Below, piece by piece: positions 36,395 through 44,187 of a stretch of 64,000 bases of DNA. This DNA comes from Paenibacillaceae bacterium. Its GTDB lineage: Bacteria; Bacillota; Bacilli; Paenibacillales; Paenibacillaceae. Position 1 is the stretch's first letter. Every line of letters begins with the position of its first letter. Both the position numbers and the translations under genes were made by a program. The stretch lies in assembly GCA_004134985.1 (NCBI GenBank), contig REGQ01000027.1, positions 27,891 to 91,890 on the forward strand, given 5' to 3'. A model generated the notes under the pieces. The model was not told where the DNA came from. It did no database searches and saw only the letters and a program-made list of their open reading frames with translations.

Positions 36395-36823
36395 TTATTG
36401 TGCAATCAGCACTTCATCGAGCTTCAGGATACCGATCAATCCTGCGGGCGTAATCCCGATTCCGATAAAATAGGCACCGCTGATGCCGCCTACTCGGTCA
36501 GGTGGAGGTTGAATGTCAGAAAATGTTGTCACACGATTGACGCGGTCGACAATAATGCCGATGGATTCCTCCTGATGATGGACGACGACGATCCGGCTTG
36601 CTTTGGTGAATTGATCGTCTGCCATCGCGAACAGGCTGCGCAAACTGACGATAGGGACAATTTTTCCCCGCAGATTAATAACGCCTTTAACATAAGCCTG
36701 AGAATTAGGGATATCCGTCATGTTCTGTACTCTGATGATTTCATGAACATCCGATATTTTAATGGCGTAGCCTTCATCGCCAATGCCGAATTCTACATAC
36801 TGCTCCTCTGCTGCAATCTGCAT
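36395..36823 (-). CDS. cheW: CheW coupling protein
   Basis: A 142-residue scaffold that links receptors to CheA. Typical sequence: EEQYVEFGIGDEGYAIKI, VHEIIRV, the conserved VKGVINLRGKIVPIVSLR, and IGIIVDRVNRV. AGGAGG stands seven bases before the ATG. It is the first gene of the leftward operon with cheA 15 bases downstream, followed by the receptor gene. Confidence 0.95.
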   Translation of the reverse strand: MQIAAEEQYVEFGIGDEGYAIKISDVHEIIRVQNMTDIPNSQAYVKGVINLRGKIVPIVSLRSLFAMADDQFTKASRIVVVHHQEESIGIIVDRVNRVTTFSDIQPPPDRVGGISGAYFIGIGITPAGLIGILKLDEVLIAQ

Positions 36824-36938
36824 GTTTGATCCTCCTGCCTAGTAATGTGAAATACCGTTAATCTGTCATTCAGGCGAATCGCTCCATTCGATGAAAAAAA
36901 GATGCTGCCTATTAGTTCATCGACAATAAGCAGTAGGA

Positions 36939-36965
36939 TTGTTATATCATTCGATATGGTATAAT
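36939..36965 (+). promoter_or_regulatory. Extended -10 promoter for the Dabb gene
   Basis: TGGTATAAT (36957-36965) is a perfect extended -10 element; TTGTTA at 36939 is a possible -35 box at short spacing (15 bases). It lies about 45 bases before the start codon. Confidence 0.6.
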
Positions 36966-37008
36966 AAATCTTAAAAAATCGATTATGTGAGAGATGGGGA
37001 ATGAGATA

Positions 37009-37320
37009 ATGGGCGTTGGGATCAAACATATGGTTACTTTCAGCTTGCATGCTGCCAAGGATTCGGCTGAGGCAAAGGTATTTTTGAAGGAGAGCGAAGC
37101 GGAATTAACTGCTATACCAGGGGTACAGCAGTTCGAAGTGCTGCGGCAAGTAAGCGCAAAAAATGATTACGATTATGGCTTCTCGATGGTTTTCGCTGAT
37201 CAGGCGGCTTATGACGCCTACAATGTCCATCCTGTGCACCAGAACTATGTTGCCGAGCGTTGGGTGAAGGAAGTGAGTCGGTTTCAAGAAATAGATTTTA
37301 TTTTGTACAGCGACAATTGA
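37009..37320 (+). CDS. Dabb (stress-responsive alpha/beta-barrel) protein
   Basis: A 103-residue single-domain Dabb protein (PF07876 type): IKHMVTFSL at the start, GVQQFEVLRQVS, DYGFSMVFADQAAYDAYNVHPVHQNYV and a final strand FILYSDN. Members form dimeric ferredoxin-like barrels; some are enzymes, most are of unknown role. The internal ATG after GGGGA is preferred over the upstream one, which lacks a binding site. It stands alone, divergent from cheW. Confidence 0.88.
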   Translation: MGVGIKHMVTFSLHAAKDSAEAKVFLKESEAELTAIPGVQQFEVLRQVSAKNDYDYGFSMVFADQAAYDAYNVHPVHQNYVAERWVKEVSRFQEIDFILYSDN

Positions 37321-37366
37321 TTGTCCGTCACGTAAGCAGCTGACGAAGTCAGTAGAGAGAATAAAT

Positions 37367-37438
37367 AACAAATACACCGCGCCAGGGTTGAGCAGAAACG
37401 AATCATTTCTGCTCAGCCGCCGACGCGGTGTATTTGTT
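37367..37438. terminator. Two-tier hairpin between convergent Dabb and padR genes
   Basis: The outer stem is 15 perfect pairs (AACAAATACACCGCG and its complement). The inner stem is nine pairs (GAGCAGAAA/TTTCTGCTC) with a 7-base loop. Long A/T-rich ends suit bidirectional termination, though no simple T-run is present. Confidence 0.65.
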
Positions 37439-37452
37439 GTCAGCTTGCGTTG

Positions 37453-37764
37453 TCAACGGATGCCTAGCCCTTGCACGGCGAGCATGATAGCGTGCCACTC
37501 TGCAGTGATGCGAGTAAGATAAAGCTTGCCCTCCGGGGTAATGCGGTAATATTTTCGTTTTGGCCCGCTCGAGGTTTCCCCATAATAGGTTTCGGTATGC
37601 CCATCAGCATGCAGCCTGCGCAATACAGCATAGATTGACCCATCATACACATCAGGAAATGCCGTTTTGATCTGCTTCATAATTTCGTAGCCGTACATGT
37701 CTTTGGCAGCGCATTGATGAAGAATGCACATTTCCAGCACGCCTTTTTTCAGTTGAGCATCCAT
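37453..37764 (-). CDS. PadR-family transcriptional regulator
   Basis: A 103-residue winged-helix regulator of the short PadR class: LKKGVLEMCILHQCA, MYGYEIMKQI, DGSIYAVLRRLHADGHTE, then the wing GPKRKYYRITPEGKLYL. The binding site GGAG overlaps the stop codon of the upstream RDD gene, with three bases between the genes, so the two are translationally coupled. It probably represses its own operon through the dyads before the RDD gene and responds to a small lipophilic molecule, as is usual in the family. Confidence 0.93.
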   Translation of the reverse strand: MDAQLKKGVLEMCILHQCAAKDMYGYEIMKQIKTAFPDVYDGSIYAVLRRLHADGHTETYYGETSSGPKRKYYRITPEGKLYLTRITAEWHAIMLAVQGLGIR

Positions 37765-37767
37765 GGC

Positions 37768-38481
37768 TTACTCCGCTCTGCGGCGCGCTGGCGAGGCGAC
37801 GACCCTTGTATTAGCAATGGCGTCATGAAGTGCTCGGTTGTCGGAAGAAACCGCTGCGCAAATGAAAGAGATGATCCCCCCGAATCCAAAGGTAAAGGAA
37901 TGAAGGAGCAGACGGCCAATTTCACGGAGGAAAAAGCGCCAGTTCTGGGTTTGCTCGCCGTTATGCGAAACAACTCGGATGCCGACCAGCCGTTTCCCCG
38001 GGGTCTGGCCTTTGAACAGACATAGAAATAGGGGATGGTACAAAATAAAGTACGCGAGACAGATCCACACACCAACAATGACACCGGTTGAAGGAGGGGC
38101 GGAGTAGAACGAATAGCTAAAGATAAATGGCGGCCACAGCAGCATTAAAGGCAAGACTGGCAGCAGACCGAAGAAGGCCAAGGGAAAAACAGCCAAAGCA
38201 TGGTCAATCAACGCTGCGGCTGCTCTGCTGGCAAGCGACGCTGGCGGGGGAGGATTAACAGAGCGTGTCTGATTAAATCCACGGTCTTCCAAAATAAAAG
38301 CGGCCGTTTGGAAAGGCGTTCCAAGTGTTCTGCACATTTCTTGCTCCGATTTTCCTTCGCTGATTCCTTCATCAATTAATTCACTATAGTCATTTAAGAT
38401 ATCCTCCAGCTCAACTTCCTCAACCTGACCGGACAATGCTTCTCGCAATTGCGCTAAATAGTCTGCTTTCAACAATGGCAT
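37768..38481 (-). CDS. Membrane protein: HAAS/DUF1700-like N-terminus plus RDD domain
   Basis: A 237-residue protein. The first 75 residues form a helical, cytoplasmic region (YLAQLREALSGQVEEVELED, then GISEGKSEQEMCRTLGTP) resembling the HAAS/DUF1700 domain usually found next to PadR regulators. Residues from about 82 form an RDD membrane domain (LASRAAAALIDHALAVF, then QTPGKRLVGIRVVS) with about four helices. ATG is preferred to the preceding GTG because of spacing from AAGGAG. It is the first gene of a two-gene operon with padR. This DUF1700-RDD fusion suggests a membrane-stress or envelope function. Confidence 0.87.
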   Translation of the reverse strand: MPLLKADYLAQLREALSGQVEEVELEDILNDYSELIDEGISEGKSEQEMCRTLGTPFQTAAFILEDRGFNQTRSVNPPPPASLASRAAAALIDHALAVFPLAFFGLLPVLPLMLLWPPFIFSYSFYSAPPSTGVIVGVWICLAYFILYHPLFLCLFKGQTPGKRLVGIRVVSHNGEQTQNWRFFLREIGRLLLHSFTFGFGGIISFICAAVSSDNRALHDAIANTRVVASPARRRAE

Positions 38482-38493
38482 CACGCTCCTTAT

Positions 38494-38556
38494 CTATTGT
38501 TCATTAAACAGTACTTATAAATAAATGTTAACATACTATTATTCATTGAACAATAG
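38494..38556. promoter_or_regulatory. Dyad-rich operator region of the RDD/padR operon
   Basis: CTATTGTTCA (38494-38503) and its exact complement TGAACAATAG (38547-38556) face each other 43 bases apart. Around them are the looser dyads TGTTCATTAAACA and TATTCATTGAACA, and a perfect TGTTAACA at 38526-38533. PadR proteins bind such AT-rich dyads, so this is the likely autoregulatory site. Confidence 0.6.
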
Positions 38557-38685
38557 TTGAAGGAGAAACGGATGTAATGTGCAATTTTATTGGGTCGAGC
38601 CTCAGCCAGTCCGCATAATTGGTCAACCTCCCACATAGACATGTTATCAGCCTGTAAAAACACTGTGCAGAGGGGATGATCTTCA

Positions 38686-39948
38686 ATGCGTCGCATGAAA
38701 TGGATTGCCGCTATCATCGTATGCGTAACGGTACTGATAACCGGATGCGGAACAAAAGACGCTGATTCGGTTGTTAAGGACCTGAACAAAATCGCAAGCA
38801 ATGTAGCCAGCTACAAAGGAAATGGAACAATGACACTCTACACGGGACAGCAGCCGATTGAATACAAGGTAGAGGTCTGGTACGAAAAACCGCAGCATTA
38901 CCGAATTGCACTCACCAATGAAGAGAAAGATATTACGCAAATCGTTTTGCGCAACGATGACGGCGTGTTTGTACTGACTCCGCGACTCAATAAAAGCTTC
39001 CGGTTCCAAAGCGATTGGCCGGACAATCAAGGGCAGGTGTATTTGTATCAAACACTCGTACAAAGCATTGTTAAAGACAACTCCCGGCAATTTGTAACAG
39101 AGAATGATGCTTACGTGTTTGATGTCATGGCCGAGTATCAGAACGGTTCCTTTGCCAGACAGAAAATTTGGTTGAACAAAAATGACTACGCGCCGCTTCA
39201 TGTGCAAGTAAGCGACTCGAACGCCGCGGTTATGGTCGAGGTGAAATTCGATAATTTCGAGTTTGATGCCAAGTTTGATGGCGATGCTTTCAATATGGAG
39301 CGCAACATGGGCACATCGATGAATAACGAACAGCAGCCGTCAGCCAAAGAAGAGGGCCAGGATGTCGGAGCCGATCCCGAAGATCAGACAACGGGAGGAC
39401 AGGAAACCGGAACAGAAGCCAACAATGACAATGATGAGCAGGGAACAGACGAAACAGGGGGAGAACATAACCAATCCGCTCATGAAGATGACGAGGGAGA
39501 GCCAGGAGATCAGACGAATGACAAAGAGGGAAGCAAGGCGGACGATTCGGCTGCCCCTGAATCCGAAGGAACAACGGCGCCAACTGAAGCACAGGGCGGG
39601 GAAGCGGATTCCTATCAATTTGTAGAAGGCGAGCCGACTTATTACCCAACGGGCGCGGCTTTCAAGGATATGAGCTATGTTACGCTAGGAGACAGCGACG
39701 GGGTCATGTACCGCTACACAGGCTCCTATGACTACACGCTCATTCAGACGACGCAGAAGGATCGTGCCATGTCGTTAGTGCCAGGTTATTTAGTCCAGCT
39801 TGGTCATACGGTTGGCGTGATGACAGGAGACGAACTGCTGACACTGACCTGGACCTATGAAGGGACAGAATATCGTCTGACGAGCGCATCTTTGCCGGAG
39901 GACGAAATGATCAAAGTCGCGCAATCTGTGCAGGTAGCAAGCAAATAG
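38686..39948 (+). CDS. ydcC: YdcC-like (LolA-type) sporulation lipoprotein with long acidic insert
   Basis: A 420-residue lipoprotein: the signal peptide ends VLITGC (Cys21). Residues 25-210 resemble LolA-type outer-membrane-lipoprotein-sorting folds, as in B. subtilis YdcC (KGNGTMTLYTGQQPIEYKV, DGVFVLTPRLNKSF). Residues from about 215 to 305 are a low-complexity, highly acidic stretch rich in Glu, Asp, Gly, Gln and Thr. The C-terminal 110 residues are another folded domain (DMSYVTLGDSDGVMYRY). The assignment is helped by position upstream of alr-ndoAI-ndoA, as in B. subtilis, where ydcC is a sporulation (sigma-E) gene. The acidic insert is not part of the short B. subtilis form. Confidence 0.8.
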   Translation: MRRMKWIAAIIVCVTVLITGCGTKDADSVVKDLNKIASNVASYKGNGTMTLYTGQQPIEYKVEVWYEKPQHYRIALTNEEKDITQIVLRNDDGVFVLTPRLNKSFRFQSDWPDNQGQVYLYQTLVQSIVKDNSRQFVTENDAYVFDVMAEYQNGSFARQKIWLNKNDYAPLHVQVSDSNAAVMVEVKFDNFEFDAKFDGDAFNMERNMGTSMNNEQQPSAKEEGQDVGADPEDQTTGGQETGTEANNDNDEQGTDETGGEHNQSAHEDDEGEPGDQTNDKEGSKADDSAAPESEGTTAPTEAQGGEADSYQFVEGEPTYYPTGAAFKDMSYVTLGDSDGVMYRYTGSYDYTLIQTTQKDRAMSLVPGYLVQLGHTVGVMTGDELLTLTWTYEGTEYRLTSASLPEDEMIKVAQSVQVASK

Positions 39949-39967
39949 ATCAGCGCTGAAATTAAAG

Positions 39968-40015
39968 TCATGCGGGCAAGTGATGGTTTTCATCACAGGT
40001 CCGCATGATTTTTTT
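39968..40015. terminator. Terminator after ydcC
   Basis: TCATGCGG/CCGCATGA outer stem and GTGATG/CATCAC inner stem around GTTTT, followed by seven Ts. It may also stop the convergent AraC gene. Confidence 0.9.
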
Positions 40016-40040
40016 CTGCGCGCAACGATCGTATTGTCAG

Positions 40041-40931
40041 TCAATCCAGCTGCCTGCTTCGCTGGCGATAGGTACGCGGCGACAATCCCGTATGCTTGCG
40101 GAACACTTTATTAAAGAAGCTGATATCATTCATCCCGATTTCATGGGCGATATCGAGCACTTTCCGCGATGTGTCATCAAGAAGCCTGCAGGCATGCTGC
40201 ATCTGCACCCTCTGCTTGAAAGCCATTGGGCTGAGCCCGGTTGCGGATTTCCATTTCGATGTAAAAGAAGAGACGCTCATGCCGCACATGCGCGCCAATT
40301 GATCGAGGGTGAACAGTTGGTTGTAATGTTGCTCAACATAGTTTTTGACGGCGGCGATCCAATCCGCATCCTGCAAATTGTCTGTGGCAGGCGTCCGGCG
40401 CTCGCTATGGAAGCGGCTGAGCAATACCATCATTTCGATAAGACGTGTTTTTATAATCAGTTCAAAACCTTCATGCTTTGCATCATATTCGTAACGAAGT
40501 GTCGCAAGATGCTGCTCGATGGCCAGGCATTCCAGTTCTTTAAGCGAATGATAGGGCAGAAAGGCAACCGATTTGCGCAGAAACGGAGCGAGATAGAAAA
40601 AGTCGATGAAACTGGGCAGTTGCGTCAGCGACTCCAGCTCTCGCTTAATAATTTCCAGTCCGAACAATACGTTGTAGACGGTCGTATCCTCCGTCCCCAC
40701 GCAAGAGTAGCTGTGGGAAACACCGGGTTCAATGACGAACACATCGCCGGTTGACAGCTGATAGGTATGGTCGGCCAGCTCATGGGTTGCATTCCCGTCA
40801 ACAACATAAACAAGTTCAACGAAATCATGCGAATGCGGCGGGATGACTTCACCTTTGCGAATCGTATATTTGTCAATAAAGAAGGGGAATTGCTGATCGG
40901 CAAAATAGACTTGTCTTTGAAATGTCGTCAT
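40041..40931 (-). CDS. AraC-family regulator with cupin domain, paired with the PhyH gene
   Basis: A 296-residue protein. The cupin part at about 20-110 has VIPPHSHDFVELVYVVDGNA and STGDVFVIEPGVSHSY. The C-terminal double helix-turn-helix has FTLDQLARMCGMSVSSFTSK, then VLDIAHEIGMNDISFFNKVF and TGLSPRTYR. AAAGGAAA precedes the ATG. It is divergent from the phytanoyl-CoA dioxygenase-like gene with about 125 bases between, which points to regulation of that gene. The pair interrupts the otherwise conserved order ydcC-alr. Confidence 0.92.
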   Translation of the reverse strand: MTTFQRQVYFADQQFPFFIDKYTIRKGEVIPPHSHDFVELVYVVDGNATHELADHTYQLSTGDVFVIEPGVSHSYSCVGTEDTTVYNVLFGLEIIKRELESLTQLPSFIDFFYLAPFLRKSVAFLPYHSLKELECLAIEQHLATLRYEYDAKHEGFELIIKTRLIEMMVLLSRFHSERRTPATDNLQDADWIAAVKNYVEQHYNQLFTLDQLARMCGMSVSSFTSKWKSATGLSPMAFKQRVQMQHACRLLDDTSRKVLDIAHEIGMNDISFFNKVFRKHTGLSPRTYRQRSRQLD

Positions 40932-41056
40932 CGCTTATTTCCTTTCTGCTTGTCGGATCGACCAACTTTTTTCCCGCATCGTCCAAGAAAACGCCTTCAA
41001 GATAGGTTATCCTCAATATACAAAACAATTACTGAATTGTGAAGGAGCGATACAAC

Positions 41057-41845
41057 ATGTTGGCACACAACAACCTTATTCAGGCGACTGACGAGCAGAT
41101 TAAATTTTACCGGGAAAACGGTTTTGTGCAAATCGATAATGTATTGAATCAGGAGGAATTGCAGGAGCTGCGTGAAAGTCTGGATGAGGTAATGAACAAC
41201 ACCGGAGGACGTTCGGTGCAGACCGATCGCACAGGAGGCGCCTATTTCAACGTCTTGAACCAGCGTGTCAACACTTGGCGGGACCATGGCGGCATGGCAA
41301 AATACGTGCTCTCCCCGCGTTTTGCCTCTCTCGCCGAACAATTGACCAATTATGGCGGCATCCGACTGTTCCATGACCACGCATTGCTGAAAATGCCGCA
41401 TGACTCCAAACCGACACCTTGGCATCAGGATTACCCCTATTGGCCGATGACGGACAGCAGTGCATTATCGATTTGGATTGCGCTTGATGATGTCGATGAA
41501 AATAACGGGTGCATGATGTTCATCCCGAAATCGCAAAAACTGAAAAATTTGAAAAGTGTCGACTTTCTGGAAGCGCACGATATTTTTAAAGATGAGGGCG
41601 CCGAGGAAATGGACCGCAATACGGCGGTTATATGCCGGATGAAAGCAGGAAGCTGTACATTCCATCACGGATTGACGTTCCATTATGCCCATGCGAATGC
41701 AACGGATCGTCCGCGGCGTGCGCTTGCCATTATTTACATGGCGGATGGCACGACTTACAACGGCAAAAAACATCCTTGCACCGATGAAATGCAATTTGAA
41801 AAAGGGGATAAGCTGAAAGGCGGCATTTTCCCAAAATTGGTTTGA
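41057..41845 (+). CDS. Phytanoyl-CoA dioxygenase (PhyH) family Fe(II)/2-oxoglutarate oxygenase
   Basis: A 262-residue oxygenase. The iron ligands are His and Asp in TPWHQDYPYWP and the distal His in FHYAHANATDRPRRAL, whose Arg binds 2-oxoglutarate. ALSIWIALDDVDENNGCMMFIPKS is the typical core strand region. The ATG nine bases after GAAGGAG is used; the upstream GTG overlaps that site. The family hydroxylates very diverse small molecules, so the substrate remains unknown. An ACAATT-ACTG-AATTGT dyad (41025-41040) just before the binding site may be an operator. Divergent AraC neighbour suggests inducible expression. Confidence 0.9.
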   Translation: MLAHNNLIQATDEQIKFYRENGFVQIDNVLNQEELQELRESLDEVMNNTGGRSVQTDRTGGAYFNVLNQRVNTWRDHGGMAKYVLSPRFASLAEQLTNYGGIRLFHDHALLKMPHDSKPTPWHQDYPYWPMTDSSALSIWIALDDVDENNGCMMFIPKSQKLKNLKSVDFLEAHDIFKDEGAEEMDRNTAVICRMKAGSCTFHHGLTFHYAHANATDRPRRALAIIYMADGTTYNGKKHPCTDEMQFEKGDKLKGGIFPKLV

Positions 41846-41933
41846 ACTTGTATGGACGCTTATCGTTGACACTGTCCCCCTAACCGTATAACATAGTGCT
41901 ATTGGGTTGACGGCACAGGGGAAGGTGACAGAT

Positions 41934-43124
41934 ATGGTTTCCTATTATCGTCCGACCAGAGCGGAAATTTCGTTAGATGCATTGCGCAGCAATATTGCCG
42001 CTTTTCGAGCGGTAGCTCCCGGCAGCAGCCGGCTGCTGGCAGCGGTGAAAGCGAACGCTTATGGACACGGGGCGGTGGAGATTGTCAGGGAAGCGGAAGC
42101 GTGCGGCGTCGATTACTTCGGCGTCGCTTTTTTGGATGAAGCGATTCATCTGAGGCGCTCAGGCATCACCGCTCCTATTCTTGTATTCGGATATGTGCCT
42201 GCTGAAGGACTGGGCATTGCCAGAGAATTGAATATTGCGATCGCACTGTTCCGGGAGGATATCCTTGCGGCTGCAGCAATGCTGCAGCCGCACAGCAGCG
42301 CTTTAAAAGTTCATATTAAGGTAGATACCGGCATGGGCAGACTGGGACTGACGCCAGAGCAGAATTGGCGTTCTTTCCTTGAACGTGCGCTCCATACGCC
42401 GGGAGTTGAGGTGGAGGGACTGTTCACCCACTTTTCCAAAGCGGATGAACGGGATAAAGCCTATACCGAACGGCAGGTGCGCATCTTTGCCGACATGGAG
42501 GAATATGTGGCCAAGCGCGGCTGGCATATTCCGATCATTCATGCCGGCAACAGTGCTGCCGGCATTGATACGCCTGAATGGGCCGGCGGGATGCTGCGCA
42601 TCGGCATAGGGATGTATGGCTTGTACCCGTCGGAGGAAGTGAATCGGCAGCGCATTGCGCTTCAGCCTGTCATGACCTTGAAGACCGAAGTGGTCATGGT
42701 CAAGGAAGCGCCTGCAAACTGGGGTATCAGCTATGGCGCCCGTTATGTCACTCCAGACAGGGAGCGGATTGGTACGCTGCCCGTCGGTTATGCGGATGGG
42801 TACAGCCGGATGCTCTCCGGGAAAGCGGAGGTGCTGCTCCGCGGGCAGCGTGCTGCAGTGCTGGGCACGATTTGCATGGACCAGTGCATGATCGCGCTTG
42901 CTGCGGCGGAACGCGCTGACATCGGTATGCCAGCGGTCACTGAAGGTGAGGAAGTCGTGCTGTTCGGGCGGCAGGGCGCGGCGTGCCTGACCGTTGATGA
43001 AGTAGCCAAGTGGCTGGGCACGATTAATTATGAAGTCGTCTGTATGCTTGCTGCGCGGGTGCCTCGCATTTATTTGCGGGGGAATGAGGTTGCCGGAGTT
43101 ACGAATTATCTTGCAGAGTTTTGA
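41934..43124 (+). CDS. alr: Alanine racemase
   Basis: A 396-residue PLP enzyme that makes D-alanine for peptidoglycan. The PLP Lys is Lys39 in AAVKANAYGHG. The second catalytic residue is the Tyr in SYGARYVTP. LGTICMDQCMI carries the substrate-contact Met/Asp region. The start is the ATG after GGGGAAGG. Together with the downstream ndoAI-ndoA pair this matches the B. subtilis alr-ndoAI-ndoA block. Confidence 0.96.
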   Translation: MVSYYRPTRAEISLDALRSNIAAFRAVAPGSSRLLAAVKANAYGHGAVEIVREAEACGVDYFGVAFLDEAIHLRRSGITAPILVFGYVPAEGLGIARELNIAIALFREDILAAAAMLQPHSSALKVHIKVDTGMGRLGLTPEQNWRSFLERALHTPGVEVEGLFTHFSKADERDKAYTERQVRIFADMEEYVAKRGWHIPIIHAGNSAAGIDTPEWAGGMLRIGIGMYGLYPSEEVNRQRIALQPVMTLKTEVVMVKEAPANWGISYGARYVTPDRERIGTLPVGYADGYSRMLSGKAEVLLRGQRAAVLGTICMDQCMIALAAAERADIGMPAVTEGEEVVLFGRQGAACLTVDEVAKWLGTINYEVVCMLAARVPRIYLRGNEVAGVTNYLAEF

Positions 43125-43266
43125 TGGTCTGATTTTCCAATTTTATTTTATCGGAGATGAAGCAGGATATTGCTTCCGGGTCACGAATCATTAAGCTAGA
43201 AGAGTATGTTTCAAACTGCTCGCTACCGTGCAAGTACAGACGGCTGTTGCCGTTTAAGATTTTCAT
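43099..43266 (-). CDS. Possible small protein, 55 residues, antisense to the alr 3' end
   Basis: A reverse-strand frame begins with ATG four bases after GAGG and reads MKILNGNSRLYLHGSEQFE, then SSSLMIRDPEAISCFISDK, ending over the last 26 bases of alr. Composition is protein-like, but no homologue comes to mind. It may be a chance frame in the alr-ndoAI spacer. That spacer (43125-43411) otherwise holds only a TATAAT box at 43348-43353 for ndoAI. Confidence 0.3.
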   Translation of the reverse strand: MKILNGNSRLYLHGSEQFETYSSSLMIRDPEAISCFISDKIKLENQTIKTLQDNS

Positions 43267-43411
43267 AAAACCTCGCTTCCCCGCATAACAATGATTACAG
43301 TTCTAATGAAAAACGAAATCTTCACTTTGCCGGCATGGAATGTAGTGTATAATTAGTTAACGTTATCGAAATACTGGAAATAGGCGTATGGAAATGTTTT
43401 GGAGGTGCGAA

Positions 43412-43696
43412 TTGGTGGCCAATATGCATAACACCAAAAGAATTATGATCAGCTTACCGGATAACCTATTAAGAGAAGTAGATGGGATCGTAGAACGGGA
43501 AAATTCGAACCGCAGCGAGTTTATCAGGCAAGCCATGAAGCTGTACTTGATTGAGCGCAAAAAGCGTCAGATTAGAGAGTCGATGCAGCGCGGGTATATG
43601 GAAATGGCGTTAATCAACTTGAATATGGCACTGGAAGCCTTTCAAGCGGAGGAAGATGCAGATAACACGCTCGGCCGTCTAGTAAGCGGGGTGTAG
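43412..43696 (+). CDS. ndoAI: EndoAI antitoxin (MazE-type, ribbon-helix-helix)
   Basis: A 94-residue antitoxin. The N-terminal ribbon-helix-helix is TKRIMISLPDNLLREVDGIV, then RSEFIRQAMKLYLIERKKR; the C-terminal half wraps the toxin. The start is TTG (or the GTG after it) six to nine bases behind GGAGGTG; an earlier ATG at 43388 overlaps the promoter side and lacks a site. It directly precedes ndoA and would neutralise the toxin and autoregulate the pair, as known for the B. subtilis counterpart. Confidence 0.93.
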   Translation: MVANMHNTKRIMISLPDNLLREVDGIVERENSNRSEFIRQAMKLYLIERKKRQIRESMQRGYMEMALINLNMALEAFQAEEDADNTLGRLVSGV

Positions 43697-43699
43697 AGC

Positions 43700-44050
43700 T
43701 TGATCGTTAAACGCGGCGATGTATTTTTTGCGGATTTGTCACCGGTGGTCGGTTCAGAGCAGGGAGGAGTTCGCCCTGTTTTGGTCATTCAGAACGACAT
43801 TGGCAACCGTTTTAGCCCTACGGTTATTGTGGCCGCAATTACTGCACAGATCCAAAAGGCCAAATTGCCCACTCATGTGGAGATTGATGCGGCGACACAT
43901 GAATTTGACCGGGATTCAGTCATCTTATTGGAGCAGATCCGTACGCTCGACAAGCAGCGGTTGACGGACAAAATTACGCATCTTGACGATGAAACGATGA
44001 AAAAGGTCGATGAAGCGCTGCAAATCAGCGTCGGCTTGATTGATTTTTAA
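43700..44050 (+). CDS. ndoA: EndoA toxin (MazF-type mRNA interferase)
   Basis: A 116-residue toxin very close to B. subtilis Endo[54 protein letters not shown] and [13 protein letters not shown]. The family cuts single-stranded RNA at short sites (UACAU in B. subtilis). The start is TTG, three bases after the antitoxin stop codon, so the pair is translationally coupled. Catalytic Arg (GGVRPV) and Thr (AAITAQ) are present, so it should be active. Confidence 0.96.
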   Translation: MIVKRGDVFFADLSPVVGSEQGGVRPVLVIQNDIGNRFSPTVIVAAITAQIQKAKLPTHVEIDAATHEFDRDSVILLEQIRTLDKQRLTDKITHLDDETMKKVDEALQISVGLIDF

Positions 44051-44107
44051 GACAACTTAATACACCAATCTTATTTTTTCGCGCCTGGCGGATGTGCTTC
44101 ATCACCT

Positions 44108-44146
44108 GGGAGCGATGGCTCCCCCGTATGGACGAGGGAGCTTTTT
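44108..44146 (+). terminator. Terminator after ndoA, with competing 5' hairpin
   Basis: GCTCCC (44118) pairs with GGGAGC (44136) and is followed by five Ts. An additional GGGAGC at 44108 could instead pair with GCTCCC, which would break the terminator. The two folds exclude each other, as in an attenuator. Confidence 0.75.
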
Positions 44147-44187
44147 GGTGTGCTCGTGCAAAAGCTGATCCGAAAGGGAGACGGAAG

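Noticed and set aside
24479..36965. Shared GATATGGTATAAT word before the isomerase and the Dabb gene
   Set aside because: It is an extended -10 consensus in both cases; similarity is expected and not evidence of co-regulation.
44090..44160. T-box or riboswitch
   Set aside because: Stem-loops are present but no T-box sequence or known riboswitch core is visible, and the region lies behind ndoA rather than before a gene on that strand.
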